From the NCBI RefSeq assembly GCF_009831415.1, contig NZ_CP043727.1, forward strand, positions 2,542,001-2,606,000: 64,000 nt of DNA, read 5' to 3'. This DNA comes from Yersinia canariae (GTDB lineage Bacteria > Pseudomonadota > Gammaproteobacteria > Enterobacterales > Enterobacteriaceae). The notes under the pieces are model-generated. The model saw only the letters and a list, made by a program, of their open reading frames with translations. It did no database searches and was not told the DNA's origin. Of the stretch, positions 22,599-32,139 are shown in pieces (position 1 is the first letter of the stretch; every line of letters begins with the position of its first letter). Position numbers and translations under genes: made by a program.

Positions 22599-23780
22599 AT
22601 GCTCACAGATACACAATGCCGCACTGCTAAGCCAAAAGAAAAGCTTTACCGGCTCAATGACTTCAATGGCCTGTACCTCGAAGTCAAACCCAATGGCAAG
22701 AAAGCGTGGCGTTATCGTTTCAAGCTTAACGGTAAATCCAGCATGTTTGCGCTGGGTGAGTATCCGACAGTGAAGCTGGTCGAAGCACGAGAAAAGTGCG
22801 AGCAAGCACGTAAGCAAGTTGCAGAAGGAATAAATCCAGCGCAAGCGCGTCAATTAGATAAAATCCGCAAAGTCAACGATGCATCCAATACCTTTGAGCT
22901 TATCGCCAAAGAGTGGTTACAGATGAAGGACTGGGCAGACATCACCAAAACACGACGCCTTGATATGCTTGAGCGTGTTGTATTCCCGGCAATTGGTAAG
23001 CTCCCTGTTAAAGAGATCACCCCGCACCACATTTTAAAAATACTCCAGGAAACAGCTAACCGCGGAGCCCCTACAGTTGCAGCAGAAGCCAGACGTAGTA
23101 TCTCATCTATATTTGAGCTAGCGGTGGCGACCCTCAGAGCTGATAGCGACCCTGTTTGGCCTGTACGCAAGGCGCTTCCGGCGAATAAGACACAGCACAA
23201 ACAAGCATTGAATCCACAGCAAATCGGGAAGCTATTAAGCTGTTTTGACAACAGTCGCGGCTCATACCAAGTTAACTATTGCATGTGGCTAATGTGGTGG
23301 ACATTGGCTCGCCCGGCTGAAGTTACCGAAGCAGAATGGTCAGAATTCGATCTTGATAAAGCGTTGTGGGTCATTCCGGCAACGCGAATGAAAGCTCGCA
23401 GAGAACACGTTATTCCCCTTTCCTCCCAAGCCGTCAAAATGCTCAGAACGCTACAAGGATTTATCGGGCATCGACAGCATCTATTTCCAGGCCGGGATAA
23501 CCCACGTGGCCCAATGACAACCCACTCTCTGCGCCAGCTTCTCAAAAGCCTTGGCTGGAGCGGTACTTTCAGCCCACATGCGACCAGAACAACTGGTAGC
23601 ACTCGCTTAAATGAAATGGGTTACAGGCCTGATGCTATCGAAGCCCAGCTAGCGCATGCTGATACGAATAATGTTCGCCGCACGTATAATCATGCGACTT
23701 ATCTTGAAGAACGGAAGATTATGATGCAGGAGTGGGCTGATAATCTTGATGTCTGGATACACAATGTCGTTGGGATTTAA
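22599..23780 (+). CDS. P4-type tyrosine integrase of the island
   Basis: 393 residues, full length for the P4/SfX family. An N-terminal DUF4102-type arm-binding domain (MLTDTQCRTAKPKEKLYRLN..., about 1-85) is followed by a SAM-like core-binding domain and the catalytic domain. The catalytic set is complete: Arg in LARPAEV, Lys in ATRMKARREH, His-x-x-Arg in SPHATRTT, His in QLAHADT and Tyr in RTYNHA. Its position 200 bp from the left repeat makes it the likely enzyme for insertion at ychF. Confidence 0.93.
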   Translation: MLTDTQCRTAKPKEKLYRLNDFNGLYLEVKPNGKKAWRYRFKLNGKSSMFALGEYPTVKLVEAREKCEQARKQVAEGINPAQARQLDKIRKVNDASNTFELIAKEWLQMKDWADITKTRRLDMLERVVFPAIGKLPVKEITPHHILKILQETANRGAPTVAAEARRSISSIFELAVATLRADSDPVWPVRKALPANKTQHKQALNPQQIGKLLSCFDNSRGSYQVNYCMWLMWWTLARPAEVTEAEWSEFDLDKALWVIPATRMKARREHVIPLSSQAVKMLRTLQGFIGHRQHLFPGRDNPRGPMTTHSLRQLLKSLGWSGTFSPHATRTTGSTRLNEMGYRPDAIEAQLAHADTNNVRRTYNHATYLEERKIMMQEWADNLDVWIHNVVGI

Positions 23781-23868
23781 ATTGCATAAGTAAAGGATGA
23801 TGCATTGGTGTGTTAATACTGATAATTTATTGATACGAATACCTTGATAATTAACGGAGGATTGCAGC

Positions 23869-24636
23869 ATGCAGAGTTTGTTTTCGGCAATAGCAGGTGC
23901 TTGTGTGCGTTGGCATAATTTGCCGGGTCAAGGTATCCCCATTGTATTTATTCACGGACTTGGGTGCGCTTCTTCTTATGAATATCCACGAATTGTGGCT
24001 GACCCAGAATTTGGGGGGAGACGTGCCATACTGATTGACCTTCCTGGATATGGCTTTAGTGATAAACCTCGTGATTATGATTACAGCATTACTCATCAGG
24101 CAGGGGTTGTCATCGAAGTGATAAACTCATTAAATCTCCCACGTTGCCATATCTATGGTCACAGCATGGGTGGAAGTATTGCGATTGAAGTGGCAGCACG
24201 ATTAGGCGAGCGAATAGGTAAACTTGTGGTTTCAGAACCTAACTTTCACGCCGGTGGCGGTTTATACAGCCGCCTTCTGGTGGAAAAACCGGAGGCTGAA
24301 TTTATCTCGCAAGAATACGACAATATGCTGGTAAACCACACATCTCCTTGGAAGGGTTCGGCCCAAAATGCTGCGCCCTGGGCAATGTGGCGGGGGGCTA
24401 AAAGCCTGATAGAAGGAGCTTCACCATCATGGATGGAGACTTTCCTCAATCTAACCTGTTCACGCACATTGATTTTTGGTGAGCAATCATTACCTGACAG
24501 TGACTTTCAGTATGTCAGCCATAAAGGCATAGCTATAGCGACAGTGCCACATGCAGGACACTCTATGTCATGGGAAAACCCGTCGGCACTGGCCACTGTG
24601 TTACACCACGCATTTAGTCAGGAATACTCCAGGTGA
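23869..24636 (+). CDS. Alpha/beta hydrolase
   Basis: 255 residues. Oxyanion-hole motif FIHGLG (about 27-32), nucleophile elbow GHSMGG with Ser99, and C-terminal catalytic His in VPHAGHSM near 235. A candidate acid is Asp in LPDSDFQ near 215. The substrate is unknown: the fold covers esterases, haloalkane dehalogenases and lactonases. It is the first cargo gene after the integrase, 88 bp downstream on the same strand. Confidence 0.8.
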   Translation: MQSLFSAIAGACVRWHNLPGQGIPIVFIHGLGCASSYEYPRIVADPEFGGRRAILIDLPGYGFSDKPRDYDYSITHQAGVVIEVINSLNLPRCHIYGHSMGGSIAIEVAARLGERIGKLVVSEPNFHAGGGLYSRLLVEKPEAEFISQEYDNMLVNHTSPWKGSAQNAAPWAMWRGAKSLIEGASPSWMETFLNLTCSRTLIFGEQSLPDSDFQYVSHKGIAIATVPHAGHSMSWENPSALATVLHHAFSQEYSR

Positions 24637-24940
24637 TTCAATAATTCCACTACCGCATTGATGCTAAAGCCGGTTTTTTTTATTCCATTTTGTCATTTAT
24701 GGACTAGCCACGGACTACTGAACGGATGCCATGAGCACCCGCTTATCGCTCAAAGCTGCCCGAGGCTATTTCGCAACTGACGGCTTTGTGTTGTGAGTTC
24801 AACGGCAGTATAGTTTATTGCTTATTTTAGTTTCATTCACTACGAACGGAGTGCTTTATGAAGTAATCGGAATCCGCGACCGACACCTCACGTGATAATG
24901 CATATTATCTCAAGATACTTCGACCGTCGGCCCAGTTAAG
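24637..24940. other. Intergenic stretch with a dispersed repeat unit
   Basis: About 300 bp with no gene seen. At 24737-24760 it contains CCCGCTTATCGCTCAAAGCTGCCC, one member of a short repeat also found at 28740, 29105 and 30227. A run of eight T residues at about 24672 may be part of a terminator for the hydrolase gene. Confidence 0.4.
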
Positions 24941-25804
24941 TCACACAGTAATTGAAGAAAGAATATCAATCAGGGCGCGTATATTGGCCGTCATCCCCTT
25001 CTTACGCCATATCAATTCAGTTGTAACCTGACTATTTTTGCTTTCAAATGGATGGATCGTAATGAGTTCTCTTGATGGGAAGGTATCGAGAATCGGCTTC
25101 GGTATAATTCCTGCGCCCATTCCGGCACTCACAGCGCCGAGAATGGCATGGTAGGATGACATCTCAGCCAGCCGGTCAGGTCTGAGATCAGCCTGTCTGA
25201 ACCAGGTTGTAAACCGATCTCGATAGGAGCACCCATCTCGGAAGACAAGCAGCGTCGTATGGGCCAGGTCATGGGGAGACTTGATCGGTGGAAAATTAGC
25301 TGCGGCAATGATAACTAACTCTTCAGTGTAAACAGTCATACGCTCCAGTCTGTCATCAACTGGCACATCAGCAATGAATGCAGCATCAAGTTCGTGGTTG
25401 AGTACGGCGTCAAAAAGGGTCCGACTAATTCCTGTTACCAGTTCTACTGACATCGATTGATACTGTCGATATAGGTGTGCCAGCGGTATGGGAAGACGTG
25501 TTGCGGCCATGCTGTCTAGGGCACCCAATTTGAATAGTCCACCTGGTTGCGGCCTTGTAGCCTGCTGCTCAGCGGTTGTAACTAACTCGATAATTTTTAG
25601 CGCGTTGTCATAAAGAGCCCGACCTTCAGCGGTCAGAATAAATCTGCGATTAGACCTTACGAATAGCACTGTCCCGAGCTGACTCTCTAGGTTCTGGACT
25701 CTTGACGTAATTGCAGAAGGCACGCGACATAACAATTTTGCTGTAGCGGTGATGCTACCAGTTTCTGCCAACGCAATAACAGTACGGAAGTCTGTAATAT
25801 CCAA
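24941..25804 (-). CDS. LysR-type transcriptional regulator
   Basis: 287 residues. N-terminal winged helix-turn-helix (TVIALAETGSITATAKLL, then RVPSAITSRVQNLESQLG, about 9-44) and a LysR substrate-binding domain (about 90-285). It is divergent from the racemase-family gene 257 bp away, the classic layout for a LysR protein controlling its neighbour. The effector is unknown. Confidence 0.88.
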   Translation of the reverse strand: MDITDFRTVIALAETGSITATAKLLCRVPSAITSRVQNLESQLGTVLFVRSNRRFILTAEGRALYDNALKIIELVTTAEQQATRPQPGGLFKLGALDSMAATRLPIPLAHLYRQYQSMSVELVTGISRTLFDAVLNHELDAAFIADVPVDDRLERMTVYTEELVIIAAANFPPIKSPHDLAHTTLLVFRDGCSYRDRFTTWFRQADLRPDRLAEMSSYHAILGAVSAGMGAGIIPKPILDTFPSRELITIHPFESKNSQVTTELIWRKKGMTANIRALIDILSSITV

Positions 25805-26061
25805 TTTTTCACCATAATTGAAAGTGTATTTCTATTTTATTCAATTGAAATGAATCTTCATATTTTTTATTTTATGGACTCAATCTTAACGGCCATCGAC
25901 AGCATTTTCCCCTAACAAGGTTCAAGCGTATATGAACAGTATCTTTACCTCTGAGACATTTGCATCAAAAACTAATTCTACTCCCTTCGTCTTATCCCAA
26001 AGGACACTCCTCCTGATGGGCCACCCCCAACGTGAATACGCGAATAACTATTGAGGTTAAA

Positions 26062-26751
26062 ATGAAAAAGCTCGGACTAATCGGTGGTACAGGTCCTGAA
26101 TCCACACTGCTCTATTATCGTAAATTTGTGTATGAGGCCAATAAGCGAGCCGGCGATACTTTTTTCCCTAACCTAACCATTGAAAGCATTAACGTATATG
26201 ACGTGCTGGCCATGTGTAGCCGGAAAGATTATAAGGAGCTGACGAATTATCTGACAAAAGCAGTCAATTGCCTGGTGGCTGCTGGAGCAGAAGTCGTCGC
26301 ATTGACTGGCAACACGCCACATATCGTCTTCAATGAACTTCAGGCGTGTACCTCGATCCCACTTGTCAGCATCATCGACGCAACATGCGCTGAGGCGCAA
26401 ACTCAGGGACTGAAAAAACTCGGACTATTGGGAACGCGTTTTACGATGGAGGCTGGTTTCTTTAAAAGGCCTTTTATCGAAGTCGGTATCGAGGTGGTAA
26501 TCCCGAATGCTGATGAAATTGATTACATTGCAGATAAAATCCACGATGAGCTCGAAAGAGGGATTATAGACCCACTGACTCGAGACAAATTTATCTCCGT
26601 CATTAAACGGATGTATCAGAATGACGGTATCGAGGCCATTATTCTTGGATGTACAGAGCTTCCGCTTCTGTTTGCTGGTATAGAGTTACCAGTAAAAGCG
26701 CTGGATACGGTTGATATCCACATTGAGGCTCTGTTTAAAACCCTTAACTAA
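26062..26751 (+). CDS. Aspartate/glutamate racemase family protein
   Basis: 229 residues from MKKLGLIGGTGPESTLLYYR (ATG at 26062; a further 10 residues are possible upstream). The second catalytic motif LGCTELPLLF is intact with its Cys near 193. At the first site the family's NT.H motif is preserved in LTGNTPHIVF, but the usual Cys is replaced by Thr, as in YgeA-type broad-specificity racemases that use Thr. It probably interconverts amino-acid stereoisomers. It is divergent from a LysR gene that probably controls it. Confidence 0.82.
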   Translation: MKKLGLIGGTGPESTLLYYRKFVYEANKRAGDTFFPNLTIESINVYDVLAMCSRKDYKELTNYLTKAVNCLVAAGAEVVALTGNTPHIVFNELQACTSIPLVSIIDATCAEAQTQGLKKLGLLGTRFTMEAGFFKRPFIEVGIEVVIPNADEIDYIADKIHDELERGIIDPLTRDKFISVIKRMYQNDGIEAIILGCTELPLLFAGIELPVKALDTVDIHIEALFKTLN

Positions 26752-26869
26752 TCTGATAAGCCTGCATTATAGACAGATTCGGCACTCGCTACGCGAGTCT
26801 AACCGTAGTGCAGGATCGCTTCCTAGGCTGGGTCAACATGGCGTCCGTTTTTCGCTCATAAGGGACAAC

Positions 26870-26908
26870 CATACTCAAATCTCCCACATTGCAGGAGATT
26901 TGAGTATG
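26870..26908 (+). promoter_or_regulatory. Hairpin covering ribosome-binding site and start of integrase-like gene
   Basis: A perfect 15-bp inverted repeat, CATACTCAAATCTCC (26870-26884) with GGAGATTTGAGTATG (26894-26908). The right arm contains the ribosome-binding site AGGAGA and the ATG of the next gene (26906-26908), so when transcribed the start region would be locked in a stem. That suggests post-transcriptional control; the same symmetry could also be a protein-binding operator. Confidence 0.65.
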
Positions 26909-27508
26909 AACAAGTCACCATGGAATAAAGACCGTATCATCGGCCAAAAAAGACCACTTCAGATATCTCATGTCTGGGGGATCCGAATCCGGCTTGAACT
27001 GGAAGGCAAAACGCGTGATTTAGCTCTGTTCAATATGGCCCTGGACAGTAAGCTACGAGGCTGTGATCTGGTCAAACTCAAAGTATCTGATGTTGCATAT
27101 GGGAGCTCTATTTCAAGCAGAGCAACGGTGTTGCAACAGAAAACCGGTAGCCCTGTGCAATTTGAGATAACCAAAGGGACAAGAGAAACTGTTGCAGCAT
27201 TGATTAAGCTGGGCAATTTGCACAGTAAAGACTACTTGTTCCAATCACGGGTCGGTTCTTGCCAGCATATCTCAACCCGACAATACAGCCGTATTTTTCA
27301 TGGGTGGGTAGAAAAGCTTGGTCTCGAAGCTTCGCTTTACAGCACACATTCCATGAGAAGAACGAAACCTTACCTCATATACAAGAAAACCAAGAATCTC
27401 CGGGTAATCCAACTTCTGTTGGGCCATAAGAAACTGGAAAGCACAGTCCGTTATCTGGGCATTGAAGTCGATGATGCGTTAGAGATCTCTGAATCGATTG
27501 AAGTCTAA
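26906..27508 (+). CDS. Short tyrosine recombinase-like protein (integrase-like)
   Basis: 200 residues starting at MNKSPWNKDRII (26906). It holds only the catalytic domain of tyrosine recombinases: Arg in SKLRGCDLVKLKV, His-x-x-Arg-like THSMRRTKP, LLGHKKLESTVRYLGI with the His and the Tyr. Such short integrase-like genes are common on enterobacterial islands and are of uncertain activity. A perfect hairpin covers its ribosome-binding site and ATG, so its expression is probably restrained. Confidence 0.8.
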   Translation: MNKSPWNKDRIIGQKRPLQISHVWGIRIRLELEGKTRDLALFNMALDSKLRGCDLVKLKVSDVAYGSSISSRATVLQQKTGSPVQFEITKGTRETVAALIKLGNLHSKDYLFQSRVGSCQHISTRQYSRIFHGWVEKLGLEASLYSTHSMRRTKPYLIYKKTKNLRVIQLLLGHKKLESTVRYLGIEVDDALEISESIEV

Positions 27509-27518
27509 GGAAGGTTGT

Positions 27519-27540
27519 CAGGGCTGCAACAGCAGCCCTG
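27519..27540 (+). terminator. Hairpin after integrase-like gene
   Basis: A perfect 9-bp stem CAGGGCTGC/GCAGCCCTG with an AACA loop, 10 bp after the stop. No T-run follows, so termination is uncertain. Confidence 0.45.
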
Positions 27541-27741
27541 TGCCAGGAGCGGACCTTATAAACATTGGCGCTGACAGTAAAGCGGCACTGAGTCGGTACG
27601 GCGAACTGATTTTATGCTAAATATGAGTGGTTGGAACACTATAACGGGATGAAGTGGTAAATGACTGGCTTAATATTCGTTTAAAGTTTTCCCCGTCTGA
27701 GTCGATAAAAGTGGGATCAACAAAAATGCAAGGTGATGCTC

Positions 27742-28275
27742 ATGTATGGAAAACTGGCCATTACGGGAATAATGGTAACGTTGTTGAGTGGATGTACGGC
27801 GGGGTTTAGGCCTTCATTGGAAGACTATAAAGGTTCAGATGCAGCCCGGATTCGTGCTGCATCTGATGGCAATACAGCTCTTCAATTTTACGAAAAACAG
27901 GCAAGTGGTTGTTATAAAAAAGTTCTAGAACGCCGGATTACTGCTGGTTTGGCTATTATCGGTATTCCTGTCACAGGAAATAAAAAAATCGGAATGCCAG
28001 AGTCATCTAATAACAAGGGCATTTTCATAAATGAATTTACTATCAAGCCGGGGCAACTGGTGACGGTAATTCATTATTGGACCCAAGCTGGGTACTATCA
28101 AAATACAGTACAGTCTACCTCCGAGAGATTCATTCCTCAGCCAAATCATGATTACGATATCGTCGTTACTGGCTCAGAATTTTCCGGAGATAGCGTATCG
28201 GTAAAAGATCTGGATTCAAACGCTAAGATAGTGGGATGGGAAGGCGAGTACTGTCCCTCTGGTATGTTAGATTGA
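27742..28275 (+). CDS. Putative lipoprotein
   Basis: 177 residues from ATG at 27742 with an AAGG site just upstream; GTG and ATG codons three and two codons earlier are poorer. It has a signal sequence with lipobox LLSGC (Cys18) and a mature domain with two further cysteines (in SGCYKK and GEYCPSG). I recall similar uncharacterised lipoproteins in enterobacterial islands but can give no function. A strong terminator follows. Confidence 0.7.
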   Translation: MYGKLAITGIMVTLLSGCTAGFRPSLEDYKGSDAARIRAASDGNTALQFYEKQASGCYKKVLERRITAGLAIIGIPVTGNKKIGMPESSNNKGIFINEFTIKPGQLVTVIHYWTQAGYYQNTVQSTSERFIPQPNHDYDIVVTGSEFSGDSVSVKDLDSNAKIVGWEGEYCPSGMLD

Positions 28276-28318
28276 TTACATGACGCAAGTCACTGTCTGT
28301 ACGGAAATAATCTGGTCC

Positions 28319-28344
28319 AAGCCCACCCAGGAGTGGGCTTTTTC
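28319..28344 (+). terminator. Intrinsic terminator after lipoprotein gene
   Basis: The stem AGCCCAC (28320-28326) with GTGGGCT (28333-28339), six-base loop, followed by a T-run. Confidence 0.8.
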
Positions 28345-28378
28345 ATGCGGGCAGTGAACGAACAAAAAGGGAAAGAAT

Positions 28379-28594
28379 ATGCGTGCAGAAATGAAGGAAA
28401 AAATCATCAGGACGTGTGAGGCTAAAATCGCGGCCAAGGGCGGTAACGTAGGTCTGTCTTTCTATGCTTTTTTTGCCAATAAAAATGATGATCCGGAACT
28501 ACTCATGGAGGTTGCGCATTGGTGGATTATGGAGATGAAGCTGGATCACTTTGAAAAGGCTGAAAAGATAAAATCCCTCGTTCTAGCCATATAG
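28379..28594 (+). CDS. Small hypothetical protein
   Basis: 71 residues, charged and helical (LLMEVAHWWIMEMKLDHFEKAEKI near the end), with a good AAAGGGAAAG site before the ATG. No signal peptide or membrane segment. It does not match a family I know. It sits just after a terminator, so it has its own promoter or depends on read-through. Confidence 0.55.
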   Translation: MRAEMKEKIIRTCEAKIAAKGGNVGLSFYAFFANKNDDPELLMEVAHWWIMEMKLDHFEKAEKIKSLVLAI

Positions 28595-28824
28595 CTGGAC
28601 ATTCTGACTACGTGGCTTTTGGACCTACAGAGGGGCATCATTCGGATATGATGGTTAATCGATTTGATATCTGTTCAACTGAACTCAAGATGCCTCGCAG
28701 TTCTTCTCTTCATTATCCTATGGCACCCTTCATGCAGGGTCTGCTCCTCGCTCATTGCTGCCTTTATGGCTTTTACTACGACACGTGAGAGTTATAAGCG
28801 GATTTGCTAACTAAATGGTAGGCT

Positions 28825-28980
28825 TTACACACCCCAAATCTCACTTTCAGCCCATGCTGTTTTCCAGCACTCCCACGCATTGCTAGTGGCCGGGTCGTCA
28901 TACTTTCCTTCAATTTTGAGTAAGTCGAAGCCTTTAGTATCAGCCCAAATTTCAAATCGCTCTTCGCAAGTATTCATCAT
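28825..28980 (-). CDS. Small phage-type protein
   Basis: 51 residues from ATG at 28978-28980, or 50 from the next codon: MNTCEERFEIWADTKGF followed by GKYDDPATSNAWECWKTAW. The pattern of an N-terminal FExWA..G and a C-terminal TxxAWxxW is seen in small proteins of unknown function common in tailed phages and islands. It is short but in a consistent frame with a clear end. Confidence 0.5.
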   Translation of the reverse strand: MMNTCEERFEIWADTKGFDLLKIEGKYDDPATSNAWECWKTAWAESEIWGV

Positions 28981-29186
28981 TAATCACTTACTGCTAGTCA
29001 GGTTTTATATTGCGTCTGGAAGATTTCATATAGGACAATAACTTGATCCCAGTTGATTGACACACGGCATTGTTAGCAATATCCATGAGGAGTCAATTTC
29101 GAACGTCTGCTGATCGCTCATAGCTGACTACAGTGTTGATTGAGTGTTGCACTGATAGCCGTCAGATCAAATCAAAGCCAATACAG

Positions 29187-29486
29187 TCAGGCATCTTCCC
29201 ACAGCGGCACCAATTCAACAGGCAACTGTTCCTTATCAAATCCCTCAAACCAGTAAACTGTGCCTTTTTGCCCAACAATCGGCACTTCTCCCCAACCCGG
29301 ATGAAACAATGCTCGCTCCCAGTCCGGTTTGAGACGACCACGTCGTTTAAGGCGCTCACCATTACATGCAACTGCGCGTATTGAAGGAAAGTTAATAAAG
29401 AAACTTAACGGCATTCCTTCTTTTTGTGCACGTCGCAATTGCCGTGAGATCCAGGCTTGGTTACGTTGGCGAAGCTTTTTTTTCAT
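29187..29486 (-). CDS. Hypothetical protein
   Basis: 99 residues. The basic N-terminus (MKKKLRQRNQAWISRQLRRAQ) is followed by a compact domain with several Trp and a Gly-rich turn (FHPGWGEVPIVGQKGTVYWFEG). No family recognised. Its place beside a DUF3916 gene, with short repeats between genes, resembles orphan immunity-gene arrays, but that is only context. Confidence 0.5.
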   Translation of the reverse strand: MKKKLRQRNQAWISRQLRRAQKEGMPLSFFINFPSIRAVACNGERLKRRGRLKPDWERALFHPGWGEVPIVGQKGTVYWFEGFDKEQLPVELVPLWEDA

Positions 29487-29597
29487 TGGCTACACATCTG
29501 CTAAGACAATTGATAAACCTAGTAATGACAGTATGTCTGGTGAGTTTCCAGATGTACTCAGTTACTCTTACATTTATATCGCTAAATGGCCAGGTCA

Positions 29598-30137
29598 CTA
29601 TAATTGCCCATAATACCAGCGTTCGCCTGAAAACCACTCATCCGGGTCGTCACCACTATAGTAGTCAAGTGTAATACCTAATTCCTGAACCCCATCTGGA
29701 AGAATAAGCCCCCACTCCCGGGCAAGGCTTCGTTCCCTGAGGAGTACCGATGAACCATTTTCAGAACTTCCCTCTGTAATGAAGCTTTGAAAGTATTCCT
29801 CTGAACGAAATAAACAGACCTCACTTGTAAACATATCCGGGAGGCAAATTACGGCAGTAATTCGAGGGATATCATCGCAATCTGCTGTGGCGAGCATCAA
29901 GTTGGAACAGGCATTGATCATGGCTTGCGCACACTCGGCCTTAACTTTCTGCTTGCTGTATTTTCCTTGAACAAGATTAATTTCTACAGGTATCTTGTAA
30001 TTCCAGTAATGTTGATCTTCCGGAAAAACGGCACGAACTGGGTTATGAAAAGTTTCAGACCAACGGTTAAGTGATTTTATACGACGGGGAATGTTTCGTA
30101 TTTTGGTGCGGTTATCCCTACATAATCGCCTGCTCAT
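29598..30137 (-). CDS. DUF3916 family protein
   Basis: 179 residues. The N-terminal RRIKSLNRWSETF and the central YWNYKIPVEINLVQGKYS fit my memory of DUF3916, a family without known function. A homologous but broken copy (start missing, frameshifted) lies on the same strand at about 56435-56802, outside the island repeat. That shows the gene has been duplicated or exchanged across the boundary. Confidence 0.65.
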   Translation of the reverse strand: MSRRLCRDNRTKIRNIPRRIKSLNRWSETFHNPVRAVFPEDQHYWNYKIPVEINLVQGKYSKQKVKAECAQAMINACSNLMLATADCDDIPRITAVICLPDMFTSEVCLFRSEEYFQSFITEGSSENGSSVLLRERSLAREWGLILPDGVQELGITLDYYSGDDPDEWFSGERWYYGQL

Positions 30138-30401
30138 ATTTTTTAACTTCCTGCTTGTTCAGTTGGCTATAGCGTTGGTCGAAAATAACTTCACTGTAAT
30201 TTAGCGACATATTTTGCACAAGAATGTCCGCTCCTCGCTCATTGCTGCCATAAAGCATCGTTGTGGGTGTTTATGTGCCAGAAGTGAATATAGCTAACCC
30301 TATACTGCATTAATTATTGGGAAGCAAGTCAGGTTAAAGTCATAATTGGGCTAATTTTACTTTAGAATGCCAAAACACCGACCAGGCACTATGAGGTTTT
30401 C

Positions 30402-30944
30402 ATGATCGTAACCACGACTCCGCGACTTACCATTCGCACATTCAACGATAAAGACGCGTTCGCGCTTTTCGACTATCTGTCTTCGCCCCGCGCACCCTGT
30501 TTTCAGGATGAGAAACTCAGTTCATTAGCAGAGGCAAAAGAAGAAGTTAATAAACGAGCTCACGATGCCAGTCAGTTCGCAGTATGTTTTAAGGAGAGTG
30601 ACGAGCTTATTGGCCATCTATTTGCCGAGAACAGTAACGAGCCAGACCGGAACACCTGGAGCGTGGGCTGGCACTTCAACCAGCGTTATGAAGGCCAGGG
30701 TTTTGCCACAGAATCTGTAGCTGCGCTGTTTAATTATTTGTTTACTGAAAAAGAAGCCAGACGCCTGTATGCCTATGTTGAAGACTACAACCGGGCGTCG
30801 CAGAGACTTTGCGCCCGTCTTCATATGCGTCAGGAAGGCTGCTTCATGGAGTTTGTCTCGTTTGCAATGGAAGATGGTGAGGAAAAGTATGACAGTACCC
30901 TCGTCTACGCCCTGCTTAAAAAAGAGTGGCAGGCTATGATATAG
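30402..30944 (+). CDS. GNAT acetyltransferase (RimJ/RimL type)
   Basis: 180 residues. An Acetyltransf_3-type GNAT domain: TPRLTIRTFNDKDA at the start, the acetyl-CoA loop region WHFNQRYEGQGFATESVAAL (motif A, about 89-108), then RLYAYVEDYNRASQRLCARL (motif B). It transfers an acetyl group to an amine; the substrate (protein N-terminus, drug or toxin) is unknown. Confidence 0.85.
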   Translation: MIVTTTPRLTIRTFNDKDAFALFDYLSSPRAPCFQDEKLSSLAEAKEEVNKRAHDASQFAVCFKESDELIGHLFAENSNEPDRNTWSVGWHFNQRYEGQGFATESVAALFNYLFTEKEARRLYAYVEDYNRASQRLCARLHMRQEGCFMEFVSFAMEDGEEKYDSTLVYALLKKEWQAMI

Positions 30945-31075
30945 CGGAGTGTGTATGCCCGCTTTTTGCTCAAAGCAGGTATGGATCACCTGCTGGCTAT
31001 GAACATCATGAAAGAGCCAAATGTCCCGTCTAGTTTATCAACTAGGATAAGCTTTAATTGACTGAGTGGTTCCCT

Positions 31076-32139
31076 TTAATGCTTTAGTTCAATCAAAAGG
31101 TATGGATGGGACCAGTCAGTGACCTCTTCATATGAAACAAAACCATCGTGCTCCAATGCGCATACCCCTTTATGGCCGGTAACATAATCGTAGACAGCCT
31201 GACTTTCCAGTCCCTGTAACATGTGCGACAGCAGCTTACGTCGCATCACATCCGACTTCCAACGTTTACGCGCTGCCAAATCTTTATAGGTAATGTTGAA
31301 TGGTTGCCCTACCGCGTTGGTAACGCATTTACCGTAACGATTGGTCAATGCTGTGCCTTCGTAGTGATCCAGCAATAAAGCAAGATCTCGCCTTAAAGGT
31401 TTCAGAAGGCGCTTCCAACGTTTCAGTACCCGCTCTGCCTCCGCCGAACCTAACTCACGGTTCAACAAGCGCCGGGTACTGGATTTAAATGATAATGAGA
31501 CGAATCCTGCACTGAATACACTGGAAAACCTGAATTGCTTCACCAGTTCTTCAGCAACACGCAATATCCGGCAGATATACTCAGTTTCCAGCCTTTCCAA
31601 TGACTTGGCCGAAATGCCAATATTCAACAGCTCATGTCGTAGTATCTCAAGCTGGCATCCCTTGATATCAAGGTTATGACCACGTGCCAGACACGCCCAC
31701 TTCATGTCAGCCGGCAGACTTTGAAAGCCTGTGCCAATCTCAAAGGATCTCCCACCAATCCAGGCGGTTTTATACGATTGCGTGTAAGAAACCGTCAACG
31801 GAGACTCTTTCACCAGATCAACACCGGTTTCAGCCAGCCGCGACAAGAAGTTGAAAATGAATATTTTATTCTTCTTAGTGGAATTCTCGTTATAGTAATC
31901 CAGCAGTGCATCTAGATTGATTTCCAGCGGCTCAAGGTTGTTCCATACACTTACTACCAGCTCCCTGAAAGCGGCGTTAGGGATATCGCGCTTAGACTGC
32001 TTATGTTTAGCATGCTGCCCACGGTCGATCGCTATCCCAATCAGATCATCAAATGAGTAGCTTTTACGTTTGGTGAAAATGTCCGTCAGATAATGGTAGC
32101 GATCCTTACTGACCTGCTCCCCGTTGATTAGTACACCCC
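31076..32139 (-). pseudogene. Replication-type protein, 3' part, cut by an insertion sequence
   Basis: The open frame runs from the insertion sequence at about 32139 down to TAA at 31076, about 350 codons. The first readable residues are RGVLINGEQVSKDRYHYLTD. A distinctive motif ARGHNLDIKGCQLEILRHEL lies in the middle. The frame is the same as that of the 5' part at 33299-33773, so both are pieces of one gene of about 510 codons interrupted by an IS407-group element. The family is not one I can name. The motif faintly recalls polymerase or replication proteins of plasmids, but I do not assign a function. Confidence 0.6.
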
